NCBI GenBank assembly: GCA_023391875.1
Contig: JAEWAB010000004.1
Location: 62,001-126,000, forward strand
Reading direction: 5' to 3'
DNA length: 64,000 nt
Source of the DNA: Bacillota bacterium
Lineage (GTDB): Bacteria > Bacillota > Clostridia > Oscillospirales > Ruminococcaceae
The notes under the pieces were generated by a model. It did no database searches. It was not told where the DNA came from and worked only from the letters and a program-made list of their open reading frames with translations. The translations under genes and the position numbers were made by a program. Each line of letters opens with the position of its first letter. Positions within the stretch are counted from its first letter, which is position 1. Of the stretch, positions 41,015 to 49,558 are shown in pieces.

Positions 41015-43597
41015 TTATAAATTCTCGTTCTGTAATGTCTCCACAATGCTCTTGCCTCTGGCCTTTTTTGCGGAATAAAGCATGGTACCTCCCACCGTCA
41101 ACGCGACAAAGAGGATACAAATCGCTATGTTTGGCCAAGGGATAGCGAAGTTTAACGCAAAATTTCGCTGTAGCACCATATATATCAGGCTGGCGACAAC
41201 CGCTCCGAGCGGTAGGCCGTACAGCAATGCCTTGATACCATAGAACAGGCTTTCAAACCGTATCATGCGCTTAAACCCTGCGGGCGTCATCCCAAACGAG
41301 CGAAGCATGGCAAACTCTCTGGTTCGCAGCGAAAGGCCGGTGGTGATGGTATTGATAATATTGGCGACCGAGATGATACCAATCAGCGCGACAAAGCCGT
41401 AGAGGAAGGTTGATACAATAAGCGTCATCTGCTGCTGGTGCTGTCTGGATGCCGCGACGTTAAAGATATTTTTCATCATCTCCGGATGTTTGTCTTTTAA
41501 CGTCTCGATCTCATTCTGCAGGGCATCGGCATTGGCGGTGGTATACAGCATCTTGATGTTCGGGTCCCACGCTTCCTTGTGGCTATCATCTTTCGGCAAC
41601 AGCTGCCGCATTGCTTTTTCGGATACGACCATGTCGATGGTGCGGACAGACTCGCGATAGCTTCCTCTAAAGGGAGGGATCACATCCGTTATACCCGCAA
41701 TCTTCACCTCGCCCTTAAATTCTTCCGTTTCCGTAAGGCCTATCTTGTAGGGTATAGACGCTCCCTGCGTAAGGGTCAATTGGTCTATATCCGTGAATAC
41801 ATGATCCTCCTTGAGCGTAAAACGGTTCACCAGTATCCCGCAAGGCTCCGCTTGAAGGGCTTCAAAAGAGATGCCTGCCTTCTGCGCGTAATCACGCAGA
41901 GAAGCATCGTCCAAAGAGACAATATTAAACGACGTCGGGTATATACCGTCTTGAGCGTCCACTCGGCTCGTTATATCACCCGTTACCATGTCCGGAGCGA
42001 GTGACGCAACCGAGTAAAGTGTTCTGGTAGTTATAACGGAAGCCGCATTTTGTACCTGCTTAAGGTCGCTGAGCATGCTTTGAAGCGCAGTCTCATCACC
42101 GTTTTCTGCCCACACATCAGCCGCCAGATCATATGGGACGGTGTTTTGTACGGAACTGAAGGTCTCCTTTAAAAAGGACGCAAAAGCGGATGCTGTTAAA
42201 AACAGTACGATGCTAATAATAAGCGAGAACAGGGTAGCGTAATAGCGGTGACGATTACGCTTTAGGCTTTTTAAGCCCAGTTCCGCCTCAAAGCCCAGAA
42301 ACCGGCGCGTGCTTTTTACTGTTTTGACGTCCTTCTTATGAACCGTAATCTCCTTTGACTGCCGGATGGCGTCAATCGGCGAGATGCCGGAGGCACGCCG
42401 CGCGGGAATCCACGCCGAGATATACAGGATGAGTACGGAAAAGAGGATGGTTCCCACGAAACCTGTCGGTGCGATGACGAGCCGAAACGGCGCTGTAATG
42501 CCGAGCGCGTTCATCAGCAGCGGGCTTAGCAAGCCGAAGGTAATCGATATTCCGGCATAGCCCACCAACAGGCCAAGCGGTACGGCCACGATACCGATTG
42601 CGAGCGCTTCAAAAAACACAGAAAACCGCTTTTGCTTCTTGGTTGCACCCACGCTTGCCAGCATTCCCAAGGTGCGTATCCGTTCAGAAAGCGATATGGC
42701 AAACGCGTTGTAGATCAGCGAAACCGAGCCGACCGATATCAAAAGCCCGACGATTACCGTCGCCATCAACAGTGTGTTGAGCAGGTATTTATCGCTGGAA
42801 ACGCCCGCGTACAGCAGAAGCTGGTTGTTAAACTCTACAGTATCACAGTATGTTTCTTCTGCCAAGGCGGCGGTGGTATCATAGATCTTCGCGCTGAGCG
42901 GTGCATACCGTACTTGAACCGTGTAGCTCTCGTCCTGCGAGATTTGTGCGAGGTCGAGGCCGCTGTAAACAGGGTAGGCGCCCGCAAACCTATACTCTTC
43001 ATACCGATCGTCAGCGATACCGGTAATCGTATAGGTCTTCTCTTCCAACTGTTGAAACTGCTCCTCTTCGCCGAAATAGGTATGGTCATCCACAGGTACC
43101 AAAACGCCGTCCTGTACGGCCATCCTTGTGCCTAAATTTAGGGTAACGGTATCACCTATATGCCAGGGGAGCCCCGAGTTCTTCAGCAGTTGAGTAGAGA
43201 TAATCAATTCATCCTCTGTTGCCGGAAAGCGGCCTTCTGTAAGCCTTAATGGCGTAAGCTCAAACCCCGAGTTGGCGGCAATGTATAAATAGCTTTTCGA
43301 GCCATGGGCCGATTCGGGCAGCTTTGCAAACCCGATTCTCTTACTTACAACGCTGTCATGAACCTGCTCGTTGTGCGTAATCGTATCGATTGCCACGCCG
43401 TTTACGCCCATAAAGACGGCGTGCCAATCGCCTGACTGCACCGCGGCGTTGCGGTACATCATGTCCATAAACGAGCTGCCGATGGAGAAGGTAGCCGCAA
43501 CCATAGCCACCGAAATCGCCACGCCGATGATCGTCACCAGCGTTCTGCTTCGGTTCTTTTTTAAGTATTGCAGAGTGAGTTTGCTGACGATGTTCAC
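41015..43597 (-). CDS. FtsX/MacB-type ABC exporter permease, duplicated
   Basis: 860 aa. It is built as two similar halves. Each half begins with a helix (about 17-40 and 455-480), has a large extracellular domain (about 40-270 and 480-740), and ends with a three-helix FtsX module (about 275-400 and 745-850). The start is GTG 43597, overlapping the ATPase stop (GTGA), so the two are coupled. With the two-component genes upstream it resembles modules that sense and resist cell-wall-active peptides, though it lacks the single 200-residue loop layout of BceB. Substrate unknown. Confidence 0.9.
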   Translation of the reverse strand: MNIVSKLTLQYLKKNRSRTLVTIIGVAISVAMVAATFSIGSSFMDMMYRNAAVQSGDWHAVFMGVNGVAIDTITHNEQVHDSVVSKRIGFAKLPESAHGSKSYLYIAANSGFELTPLRLTEGRFPATEDELIISTQLLKNSGLPWHIGDTVTLNLGTRMAVQDGVLVPVDDHTYFGEEEQFQQLEEKTYTITGIADDRYEEYRFAGAYPVYSGLDLAQISQDESYTVQVRYAPLSAKIYDTTAALAEETYCDTVEFNNQLLLYAGVSSDKYLLNTLLMATVIVGLLISVGSVSLIYNAFAISLSERIRTLGMLASVGATKKQKRFSVFFEALAIGIVAVPLGLLVGYAGISITFGLLSPLLMNALGITAPFRLVIAPTGFVGTILFSVLILYISAWIPARRASGISPIDAIRQSKEITVHKKDVKTVKSTRRFLGFEAELGLKSLKRNRHRYYATLFSLIISIVLFLTASAFASFLKETFSSVQNTVPYDLAADVWAENGDETALQSMLSDLKQVQNAASVITTRTLYSVASLAPDMVTGDITSRVDAQDGIYPTSFNIVSLDDASLRDYAQKAGISFEALQAEPCGILVNRFTLKEDHVFTDIDQLTLTQGASIPYKIGLTETEEFKGEVKIAGITDVIPPFRGSYRESVRTIDMVVSEKAMRQLLPKDDSHKEAWDPNIKMLYTTANADALQNEIETLKDKHPEMMKNIFNVAASRQHQQQMTLIVSTFLYGFVALIGIISVANIINTITTGLSLRTREFAMLRSFGMTPAGFKRMIRFESLFYGIKALLYGLPLGAVVASLIYMVLQRNFALNFAIPWPNIAICILFVALTVGGTMLYSAKKARGKSIVETLQNENL

Positions 43598-44277
43598 CGG
43601 CGGATCACCTCGTCCCTAGCGATCCTTCCATCTTTAATAGAGAGGATACGGTCCGCCTGCAGCGCAATCCCTTCATCGTGGGTGATGATAATCAGGGTCT
43701 GCTTGAGCGTCTTGTGCAGCTGTTTTAACAGCTCAATGATCTCTGCGCTGTTCTGGCTGTCCAGATTGCCGGTAGGCTCGTCCGCCAGCACAATGGATGG
43801 GCTGGTGATCAGTGCCCGCCCGATGGATACCCGCTGCTGCTGGCCGCCCGAGAGCTCATTGGGCAGGTGCGTTAAGCGGTTTTGCAGCCCCATGGCGTTT
43901 ACGATGCTTGTAAAATCCTCATTTTTAATGCTGCGACCGTCGAGCAAAAGCGGCAGCTTGATGTTCTCTTCCACGTTTAAAACAGGGATGAGGTTATAAA
44001 ACTGATAGATCAGCCCGATTTGGCGACGCCTGAATATCGCCAGCGCCGTTTCATCCATAGCGTAGATGTCGGTATTGTCGACGAATACCTTGCCGGATGT
44101 TGGCAGGTCGACGCCGCCCAGAATGTGCAGCAGGGTAGACTTGCCGGAGCCCGACGGCCCCACGATGGCGACAAAATCCCCCTTGTTTACCGAAAACGAT
44201 ATATTGTCCAGCGCCTTGACCGCGGTTTGACCGCTGCCGTAGATCTTTGACAGGTTCTCAACTTTTAGAATTTCCAT
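43594..44277 (-). CDS. ABC exporter ATPase (MacB/LolD/BceA type)
   Basis: 227 aa. Walker A GPSGSGKST, Q-loop IYQFYNLIP, signature LSGGQQQR, Walker B IVLADEPTGNLDS and switch His (ITHD) are all intact. ADEPTGNLDS is the hallmark of the MacB/LolD mechanotransmission group. ATG 44277 has GGGGG 6 nt upstream. It sits between a sensor kinase and the FtsX-type permease. Confidence 0.95.
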   Translation of the reverse strand: MEILKVENLSKIYGSGQTAVKALDNISFSVNKGDFVAIVGPSGSGKSTLLHILGGVDLPTSGKVFVDNTDIYAMDETALAIFRRRQIGLIYQFYNLIPVLNVEENIKLPLLLDGRSIKNEDFTSIVNAMGLQNRLTHLPNELSGGQQQRVSIGRALITSPSIVLADEPTGNLDSQNSAEIIELLKQLHKTLKQTLIIITHDEGIALQADRILSIKDGRIARDEVIRR

Positions 44278-44352
44278 CGGAATCCCCCTTTTCATATCTT
44301 AAGAATACCTGCCGCAGATTACAGTATGGTGACTGTCTTTATGACAATATTG

Positions 44353-45345
44353 TCACTTAAAGAATTTGATGATGAATCGTGCGCCTTTGCCCGGTTCACT
44401 CTGCACCGAGATATCGGCGTTTTGGCTGGTTAAGATGGTCTTGGCCATCGCAAGCCCGATGCCCACACTGTCGGCACCGGCGTTTTTGCCCTTATAAAAG
44501 CGGTCGAATACATACAATATGTCCTCCGCGGCAATACCTGCGCCGCTGTCTTTAATCATCAGCTCGGTATGCAGCGGCGTGCTGCGGCAGCTGATGTCTA
44601 TCCGCCCGCCCTCCAGCGTATGCTCCATGCAATTCTTCAGAACGTTTAACAGCGCCTCCGTTGTCCAGTTCATATCCGTTACAACAGCGATATTCTGCTC
44701 GCAGCCGACGGTAAGGGTAAGGCCTTTGAGCTCAATCGGTATGCAAATCGGCTCCAGCGCTCTTTGAATAAGCTGTGCAACCGGCACCTCCTCTTTTTTA
44801 AAAACGACGGTCTTGGCGTCGATTTTAGAGAGTTTGAGAAGGGAAGAAACCAGCCATTCTATCCGTTTGAGCTGGTTGGTGATGTTTTTTAAAAACTCCT
44901 CTTTTTTACCCTGCGGAAGGTCGGGCTTGTTGAGCAGGTCGGTCATTACAAACATCGAGGTTAGGGGTGTTTTAAGCTGGTGTGAGATATTGGAGAGGGT
45001 GTCGGCTAAGTATTGCTTGTCCTTTTTTAAAAGCTCCGATTGCTCGGAGAGGGTGAGGGTTACCTTGTAAAGGTCGTTTTTTAGGATACTTAACTCGCCC
45101 TCGCGGTTATCGCGTATATCCATCACTTGCTCCCCCATGTAGACGGAGGAAAGATACTCAGAGAGCCGCTTTATGGCCCTGTAGCGCCTGAGCGTATAGG
45201 CGAAGAATACCGCGAAAACAGCACCTGTGCATACAAACACCAGCACCGCCGCCCGGTAGTCCACCAGCGTACCCAAGATGGTACCGACCAAAACGAAAAG
45301 GACGCCCAGCAGTATAATGCCTTGTAATTCCTTGTTTCGCAGCAT
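44353..45345 (-). CDS. Small-sensor histidine kinase of exporter module
   Basis: 330 aa. Two closely spaced helices near the N-terminus (about 8-28 and 30-50) leave almost no outer loop, as in intramembrane-sensing kinases that rely on an ABC partner for the signal. Phospho-acceptor His in LSNISHQLKTPLTSM (about residue 122), ATPase motifs NCMEH, DSGAGI and VGIGLAMAK. The start follows the regulator stop by 1 nt. Likely partners are the OmpR-type regulator just upstream and the exporter just downstream. Confidence 0.93.
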   Translation of the reverse strand: MLRNKELQGIILLGVLFVLVGTILGTLVDYRAAVLVFVCTGAVFAVFFAYTLRRYRAIKRLSEYLSSVYMGEQVMDIRDNREGELSILKNDLYKVTLTLSEQSELLKKDKQYLADTLSNISHQLKTPLTSMFVMTDLLNKPDLPQGKKEEFLKNITNQLKRIEWLVSSLLKLSKIDAKTVVFKKEEVPVAQLIQRALEPICIPIELKGLTLTVGCEQNIAVVTDMNWTTEALLNVLKNCMEHTLEGGRIDISCRSTPLHTELMIKDSGAGIAAEDILYVFDRFYKGKNAGADSVGIGLAMAKTILTSQNADISVQSEPGKGARFIIKFFK

Positions 45346-45346
45346 G

Positions 45347-46021
45347 CTATTCCTCCATGCGGTAGCCGAGCCCGCGGACCGTGGTGATGATCCCCGTTTT
45401 CTCGACGCCCTCCAGCTTTTCCCGCAGGCGCTTTACATACACCGTAAGCGTGTTGTCGTTGATGAAATCGCCGTCGACATCCCAGATGCATTCCAGCAGC
45501 TGGTTGCGGCTTAGTATCTGGCCGCGATGGTTTAAGAACATCAGCAGCAGCCGGTACTCCATTGCCGTGAGGAGCAGTTCCTTGCCGTCGCGGTAAACCT
45601 TGGCTTGCTTCGTATGCACGGTGATGTTCTGAACCGTCAGTACCTCGCCTTGCGTATCTGTTTTATTGTAATGGCGCAGCGCGGACTTGATGCGGCTTAA
45701 AAGCTCGCGGATACGAAAGGGCTTGGTAATATAGTCGTCCGCCCCCATATCCAGACCCATCACCACATTTACCTCGTCGTCATAGGCTGTAAGAAAGATC
45801 ACGGGGGCGTTGAATGAGTTTTTTACCGTGCGGCAGAGCTCATACCCGCTGCCGTCGGGTAGGTTTAGGTCGAGAAGATAGAGGTCGTATCCCTGCTTGG
45901 CGATAGAGACCACTGCCTCCGCCTTGTTATAGCACACCGTGACCTCATACCCCTCACTTGTGAGGGAGTATTCAAGGCCCTGCGCGATGGTTTTATCGTC
46001 TTCCGCAACCAGTATCTTCAT
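45347..46021 (-). CDS. OmpR-family response regulator of exporter module
   Basis: 224 aa. The receiver has the acidic pair in ILVAEDDK, acceptor Asp in LYLLDLNLPDGSG (about residue 52) and the conserved Lys in ITKPF. The C-terminal winged helix has TAMEYRLLLMFLNHRGQILSR and VYVKRLREKL. First gene of the regulator-kinase-ATPase-permease operon, which it probably autoregulates. Confidence 0.95.
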   Translation of the reverse strand: MKILVAEDDKTIAQGLEYSLTSEGYEVTVCYNKAEAVVSIAKQGYDLYLLDLNLPDGSGYELCRTVKNSFNAPVIFLTAYDDEVNVVMGLDMGADDYITKPFRIRELLSRIKSALRHYNKTDTQGEVLTVQNITVHTKQAKVYRDGKELLLTAMEYRLLLMFLNHRGQILSRNQLLECIWDVDGDFINDNTLTVYVKRLREKLEGVEKTGIITTVRGLGYRMEE

Positions 46022-46072
46022 CTTTAATGATCAGCCTCTCTGTTACAAGCTTACATAACTGTATACAGATAT

Positions 46073-46102
46073 AGTATATTGCGTCCATATGGTAAAAAAC
46101 AA
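46073..46102 (-). promoter_or_regulatory. Candidate promoter of exporter module
   Basis: Minus strand: -35 TTGTTT (46102-46097), 18-nt spacer, -10 TATACT (46078-46073). Confidence 0.4.
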
Positions 46103-46131
46103 GACTAATATTAATCATGATTAAGCTGTTT

Positions 46132-46170
46132 ACAGTAAAAAATAATCCTCACTTTTATCCGTGAGGATTA
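46132..46170 (-). terminator. Rho-independent terminator of MFS-GH2 operon
   Basis: 10-bp stem TAATCCTCAC/GTGAGGATTA, eight-base loop; on the minus strand followed by TTTTTTACTG. It lies about 230 nt past the GH2 stop, beyond the tRNA fragment. Confidence 0.75.
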
Positions 46171-46251
46171 CGGTTGTTCATTATCCACTCTTAATTTTAA
46201 AGGCTTATACTTTTCATGTGTATATGTGCAGGGTGTGTAACTGATATCCTG

Positions 46252-46267
46252 TTCATTTCGAAATGAA
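46252..46267. repeat. Perfect 16-bp palindrome
   Basis: TTCATTTCGAAATGAA, 33 bp from the tRNA-Pro fragment. Could be an operator or a recombinase arm site; no evidence for either. Confidence 0.5.
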
Positions 46268-46298
46268 TCGTTATATCACAAATTGGAATATCTATCGG

Positions 46299-46340
46299 CC
46301 TGAGTGGCGGGATTTGAACCCACGGCCTCTACCACCCCAT
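46299..46340 (-). pseudogene. 3' half of a tRNA-Pro(GGG) gene; probable relic attachment site
   Basis: On the minus strand the sequence reads as a tRNA from the anticodon loop to the acceptor end. It runs: loop ATGGGGT with anticodon GGG, anticodon-stem 3' arm GGTAG, variable loop AGGCC, T arm GTGGG-TTCAAAT-CCCGC, acceptor 3' strand CACTCAG. The implied first base C1 pairing with G72 fits tRNA-Pro. The 5' half (acceptor 5' strand, D arm, anticodon-stem 5' arm) is absent. Identity starting exactly in the anticodon loop is the classic shape of an attachment site left by an integrative element. No integrase is in the window. Confidence 0.7.
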
Positions 46341-46397
46341 ATGTCTCATAATACACAATATGGCACGTTATGGAGAGCAACTATATGTATAACATCT

Positions 46398-48092
46398 TTA
46401 TTCCAGAATCTCCCGCACCTTTTGTGGCGGCAGTTTGACCACCTTTCGGTCATAGGTAATCAGCCCGTTTAATTCATCCTCCACATCGGTAAGTTGGGTA
46501 TAAACAGCGGCGCAAAGCCCTTTCAGCTTTGCTGGTAAAATCTCGTTTTCATAAAGATTCTTTAAAGCGCCGAGCAACGCCTCCGGCGTATCAAAGCGCT
46601 TGTAGCCGAAATCTTTTTCGCTGAAGCTATGCCCTGTTATGCGGCAATTGTAGCCGCCGAATTCCGATAATAGTACCGCGCGGCCCAGTTTGTCCGGGCG
46701 AAAGCGATACCTTTTAAAATAGACATGCAGGCTTTGAAGCTCGCCGATGCCCTGATCGTGCCAGCCGCTGGCGTGGTCGATTGTACGGGTCGTGTCCATG
46801 CTCAGAATATATTGTACGGCTTTCTTTGCGTCGAACTGGCCCCAGCCCTCATTGAAGGGCACCCACATGGCAAGCGATACGGTGTTGTACAGATGGTTCA
46901 CCATCTCACTTAGCTCATTGTAATATTGCTCGCGCCCATGTGCGTTCTCCCGTGCAAACCAGCGGTAGCGGTGGTCGTTAAAATGAACGCCGGTCACCAA
47001 GGGGGATGAAATGGTCATCAGCCGGTAGCGGCCGCCGCCATTGATCATATCCTGCCAAACGAGCATGCCAAGCCGGTCGCAATGGTAATACCAGCGCAGC
47101 GGCTCGATTTTAATGTGCTTTCGGAGCATATTAAACCCCATGGCCTTGGCGGTTTGGATATCAAAGACCATTGCCTCATCAGAGGGGGCGGTATACATCC
47201 CGTCGCTGTAGTAACCCTGATCCAGCAGGCCGTTGTGAAAATACGGCCGGTTGTTTAAAAACAGCCGCTTGGTCCCATGTTCATCGACGCCCACCGAGAA
47301 CTTGCGCATGCCAAAATAGCTTTGAACGCAGTCTTTCCCCATCGCGACGCTGAGATCATACAGATACGGGTGTTCCGGCGCCCATGGGATGAACTTCGGT
47401 ATCTGCAGCTTCACCGGCTCATTGGATGCGAAGGATACCTCCGTATCACCCACCCGTGCACGGCAGGTCTGGTCGGCTTGGGAAAGGACGGTCAATTCGA
47501 CGGCGCTTTCGTCAAACAGCGGGGTAATGCGCAGCGCGTCGATATATTCTGTCGGTACGCTCTCCAGCCACACGGTCTGCCAGATGCCGCTCTGCGCCGT
47601 GTACCAGATACCGCCGCGCCTGCTTTTTTGTTTACCGCGTGCATAGTAGGAGGTGTCACTGTAATCCCGCACCCGAACGAGGAGAGTGTTCTCTTCCTTC
47701 AGGCAGTCGGTAATATCCGCATAAAAGGGAGTATAGCCTCCGGTGTGCGAGCAGACCTCGGCACCGTTTACAAAGACGGTAGCAACCTGATCGACCGCGC
47801 CGAAATGCAGCAGCACACGCCCAGTGTTAAACCCCTCGGGCAGCTGCAGGGTGCGCCGATACCACAGCGTTTGGGTTGGTAGAAGCGAACGCATCACACC
47901 GCTCAGCTCGCATTCGGGTGAAAACGGGACGAGAATCTCCCCGTCGAATCGATAGGGCATCTCTTCGGTTTCAGTGATGGCATACTCCCACACGCCGTTT
48001 AAGTTTATGTAACTGTCCCGCCGCATCTGGGGGCGAGGGTATTCTGTTAAGATGTTCTCTTTGTCAAGATTTTCTCCCCAGCTTGTCTTCAT
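46398..48092 (-). CDS. Glycoside hydrolase family 2 (beta-galactosidase/glucuronidase-like)
   Basis: 564 aa, no signal peptide. An N-terminal jelly-roll sugar-binding domain (RRDSYINLNGVWEYAI, WYRRTLQLPEGF, HFGAVDQVATVFVNG) and an immunoglobulin-like domain (about 180-270) precede the barrel. Acid/base Glu is in VPFNEGWGQFD and the probable nucleophile Glu in LLSEFGGY. Its length is at the short end for GH2. It starts with GGAGAG 6 nt before ATG 48092 and overlaps the MFS gene by 29 nt, so transporter and hydrolase are coupled and probably handle the same glycoside. The substrate cannot be told. Confidence 0.9.
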   Translation of the reverse strand: MKTSWGENLDKENILTEYPRPQMRRDSYINLNGVWEYAITETEEMPYRFDGEILVPFSPECELSGVMRSLLPTQTLWYRRTLQLPEGFNTGRVLLHFGAVDQVATVFVNGAEVCSHTGGYTPFYADITDCLKEENTLLVRVRDYSDTSYYARGKQKSRRGGIWYTAQSGIWQTVWLESVPTEYIDALRITPLFDESAVELTVLSQADQTCRARVGDTEVSFASNEPVKLQIPKFIPWAPEHPYLYDLSVAMGKDCVQSYFGMRKFSVGVDEHGTKRLFLNNRPYFHNGLLDQGYYSDGMYTAPSDEAMVFDIQTAKAMGFNMLRKHIKIEPLRWYYHCDRLGMLVWQDMINGGGRYRLMTISSPLVTGVHFNDHRYRWFARENAHGREQYYNELSEMVNHLYNTVSLAMWVPFNEGWGQFDAKKAVQYILSMDTTRTIDHASGWHDQGIGELQSLHVYFKRYRFRPDKLGRAVLLSEFGGYNCRITGHSFSEKDFGYKRFDTPEALLGALKNLYENEILPAKLKGLCAAVYTQLTDVEDELNGLITYDRKVVKLPPQKVREILE

Positions 48093-49359
48093 ATCGCGCT
48101 CTCCGTTTCAACAGGATGATAGGGATGATTACCAGCAACAGCACCGCAGCAGCAGCGAGGAAGATGGACGGCGTGGGCACATTCTTGACAATGCCGAGCT
48201 CCACATAGGTGCTGCCGCTGTTTTTGATCACGGCAGTGCCGATAAACGGGCCGATTATCATAGGTAGCAGTACCGCAAAGATCATACGAATACCTTGAAA
48301 ATGCCCGACCTTATCCAGCGGGGTATAATCGCGGACGGTGGCGGAAAGAGACGCGATCACCAGCATATAGCCGGACATCATCACGCTTCCCGCTAAAATC
48401 ACGGTAACGGCTGTGCGCACAAGGAACATTCCGATGAGCCCTATGAACATCGCGGCAATCGCTGGCAGCACAAACCTCAGTTTTCCTATCCTGTCAATGA
48501 AATTTCCACCGACGACACTCACAATCGAAGCGACGATCAGCACGATCCCCAGCACAATCGCATAGGCGTCTATATTGAGATAATGCTGCATGTAGATGAT
48601 AAGGAAAGGGAAAAAGACCTGTACGGCAATCGAAAACACGCCGAGTGCGCACAACGAAAGATAGAGCATCGGGTTTTCACGTATCACGGCGGGTTTAAAC
48701 CCGTAAATCAGGTTTTTAACACCTGCCGGTTCTTTTCGTTCCAGCCTTTTATCCTTCAGCAGAAAGATGGAGAGGGTACCTGTGAGCGTCACCATTACTC
48801 CAAAAATGGCAAAAAACTCCCGCCAGCGCCCTTGCTGCGTCATAGGGTCGAATACACCGAAGATAATCAGCATAGAGATAAGCGGCAGAACGGCAAGCAC
48901 CGATTCCGCCTTTCCGCGGTTTTCTTCGTTTGTAACATCGGTCACGTAGGCATTAAAGGCAGTATCGTTGGCAGTTGAGCCAAAGAAGGTCATGACACAG
49001 TCCATGAGTACTACGGCCATTGCGGCAGCGGCGACGGCATTCATGGCGGGGAACCATTTTGATAGGTTCTCTACACTGATGAACCCAAATGCCATGGTGG
49101 AAAGCCCCCACAATATGTATCCGCCGCTTACAAACAGTTTGCGTTTGCCGAGTTTATCGGAAAGCGCCCCCATCAAAAGGGTAGTAACCGTTGCAACGGC
49201 GGCACTTGCCGCCACCATCGCCGCGATGTAGGCGGGGTCGGTGGTGATGGTGTTGTAGAGAAAAACATTAAAGTACATATTTTCGATAGTCCACGCGAAC
49301 TGCCCCACCAGGCCAATCAGGATAAAGGATGCCCAGATGTGCTTTGAAAGCTTGTTCAT
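48064..49359 (-). CDS. MFS sugar transporter
   Basis: 431 aa with about 12 predicted helices. The major-facilitator loop 2-3 motif appears as GALSDKLGKRK and its second-half echo as GNFIDRIGKLR. The middle loop (KDKRLERKEPAGVKN) separates the halves. AAGGAG precedes the ATG by 7 nt. It is co-transcribed with the GH2 enzyme, so uptake of an intact glycoside is inferred. Weak resemblance to the GPH symporters. Confidence 0.88.
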   Translation of the reverse strand: MNKLSKHIWASFILIGLVGQFAWTIENMYFNVFLYNTITTDPAYIAAMVAASAAVATVTTLLMGALSDKLGKRKLFVSGGYILWGLSTMAFGFISVENLSKWFPAMNAVAAAAMAVVLMDCVMTFFGSTANDTAFNAYVTDVTNEENRGKAESVLAVLPLISMLIIFGVFDPMTQQGRWREFFAIFGVMVTLTGTLSIFLLKDKRLERKEPAGVKNLIYGFKPAVIRENPMLYLSLCALGVFSIAVQVFFPFLIIYMQHYLNIDAYAIVLGIVLIVASIVSVVGGNFIDRIGKLRFVLPAIAAMFIGLIGMFLVRTAVTVILAGSVMMSGYMLVIASLSATVRDYTPLDKVGHFQGIRMIFAVLLPMIIGPFIGTAVIKNSGSTYVELGIVKNVPTPSIFLAAAAVLLLVIIPIILLKRRARYEDKLGRKS

Positions 49360-49506
49360 GTCTTTACTCCTTGATGCAATAATTAGGTTAAGACTACGAA
49401 GTTTTGCGTGCGTTTAAACTATCCGAGCATAGTCCCCATATTCGGCATAATTAACTAAAACCATTATATGCTTCCACTATTACAGTGTCAATTTATGACT
49501 AAAACA

Positions 49507-49532
49507 GCCCGCAGTAAATTTATACTGCGGGC
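49507..49532 (-). terminator. Terminator of DMT transporter gene
   Basis: Perfect 10-bp stem GCCCGCAGTA/TACTGCGGGC, six-base loop; on the minus strand followed by TGTTTTAG. Confidence 0.7.
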
Positions 49533-49558
49533 CGAAATTGTGGTATTTTAAATTTAAC

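Noticed and set aside
46263..46472. 69-codon plus-strand frame containing WRDLNPRPLPPH
   Set aside because: This peptide is the antisense translation of the tRNA-Pro 3' half at 46299-46340; it has no ribosome site.
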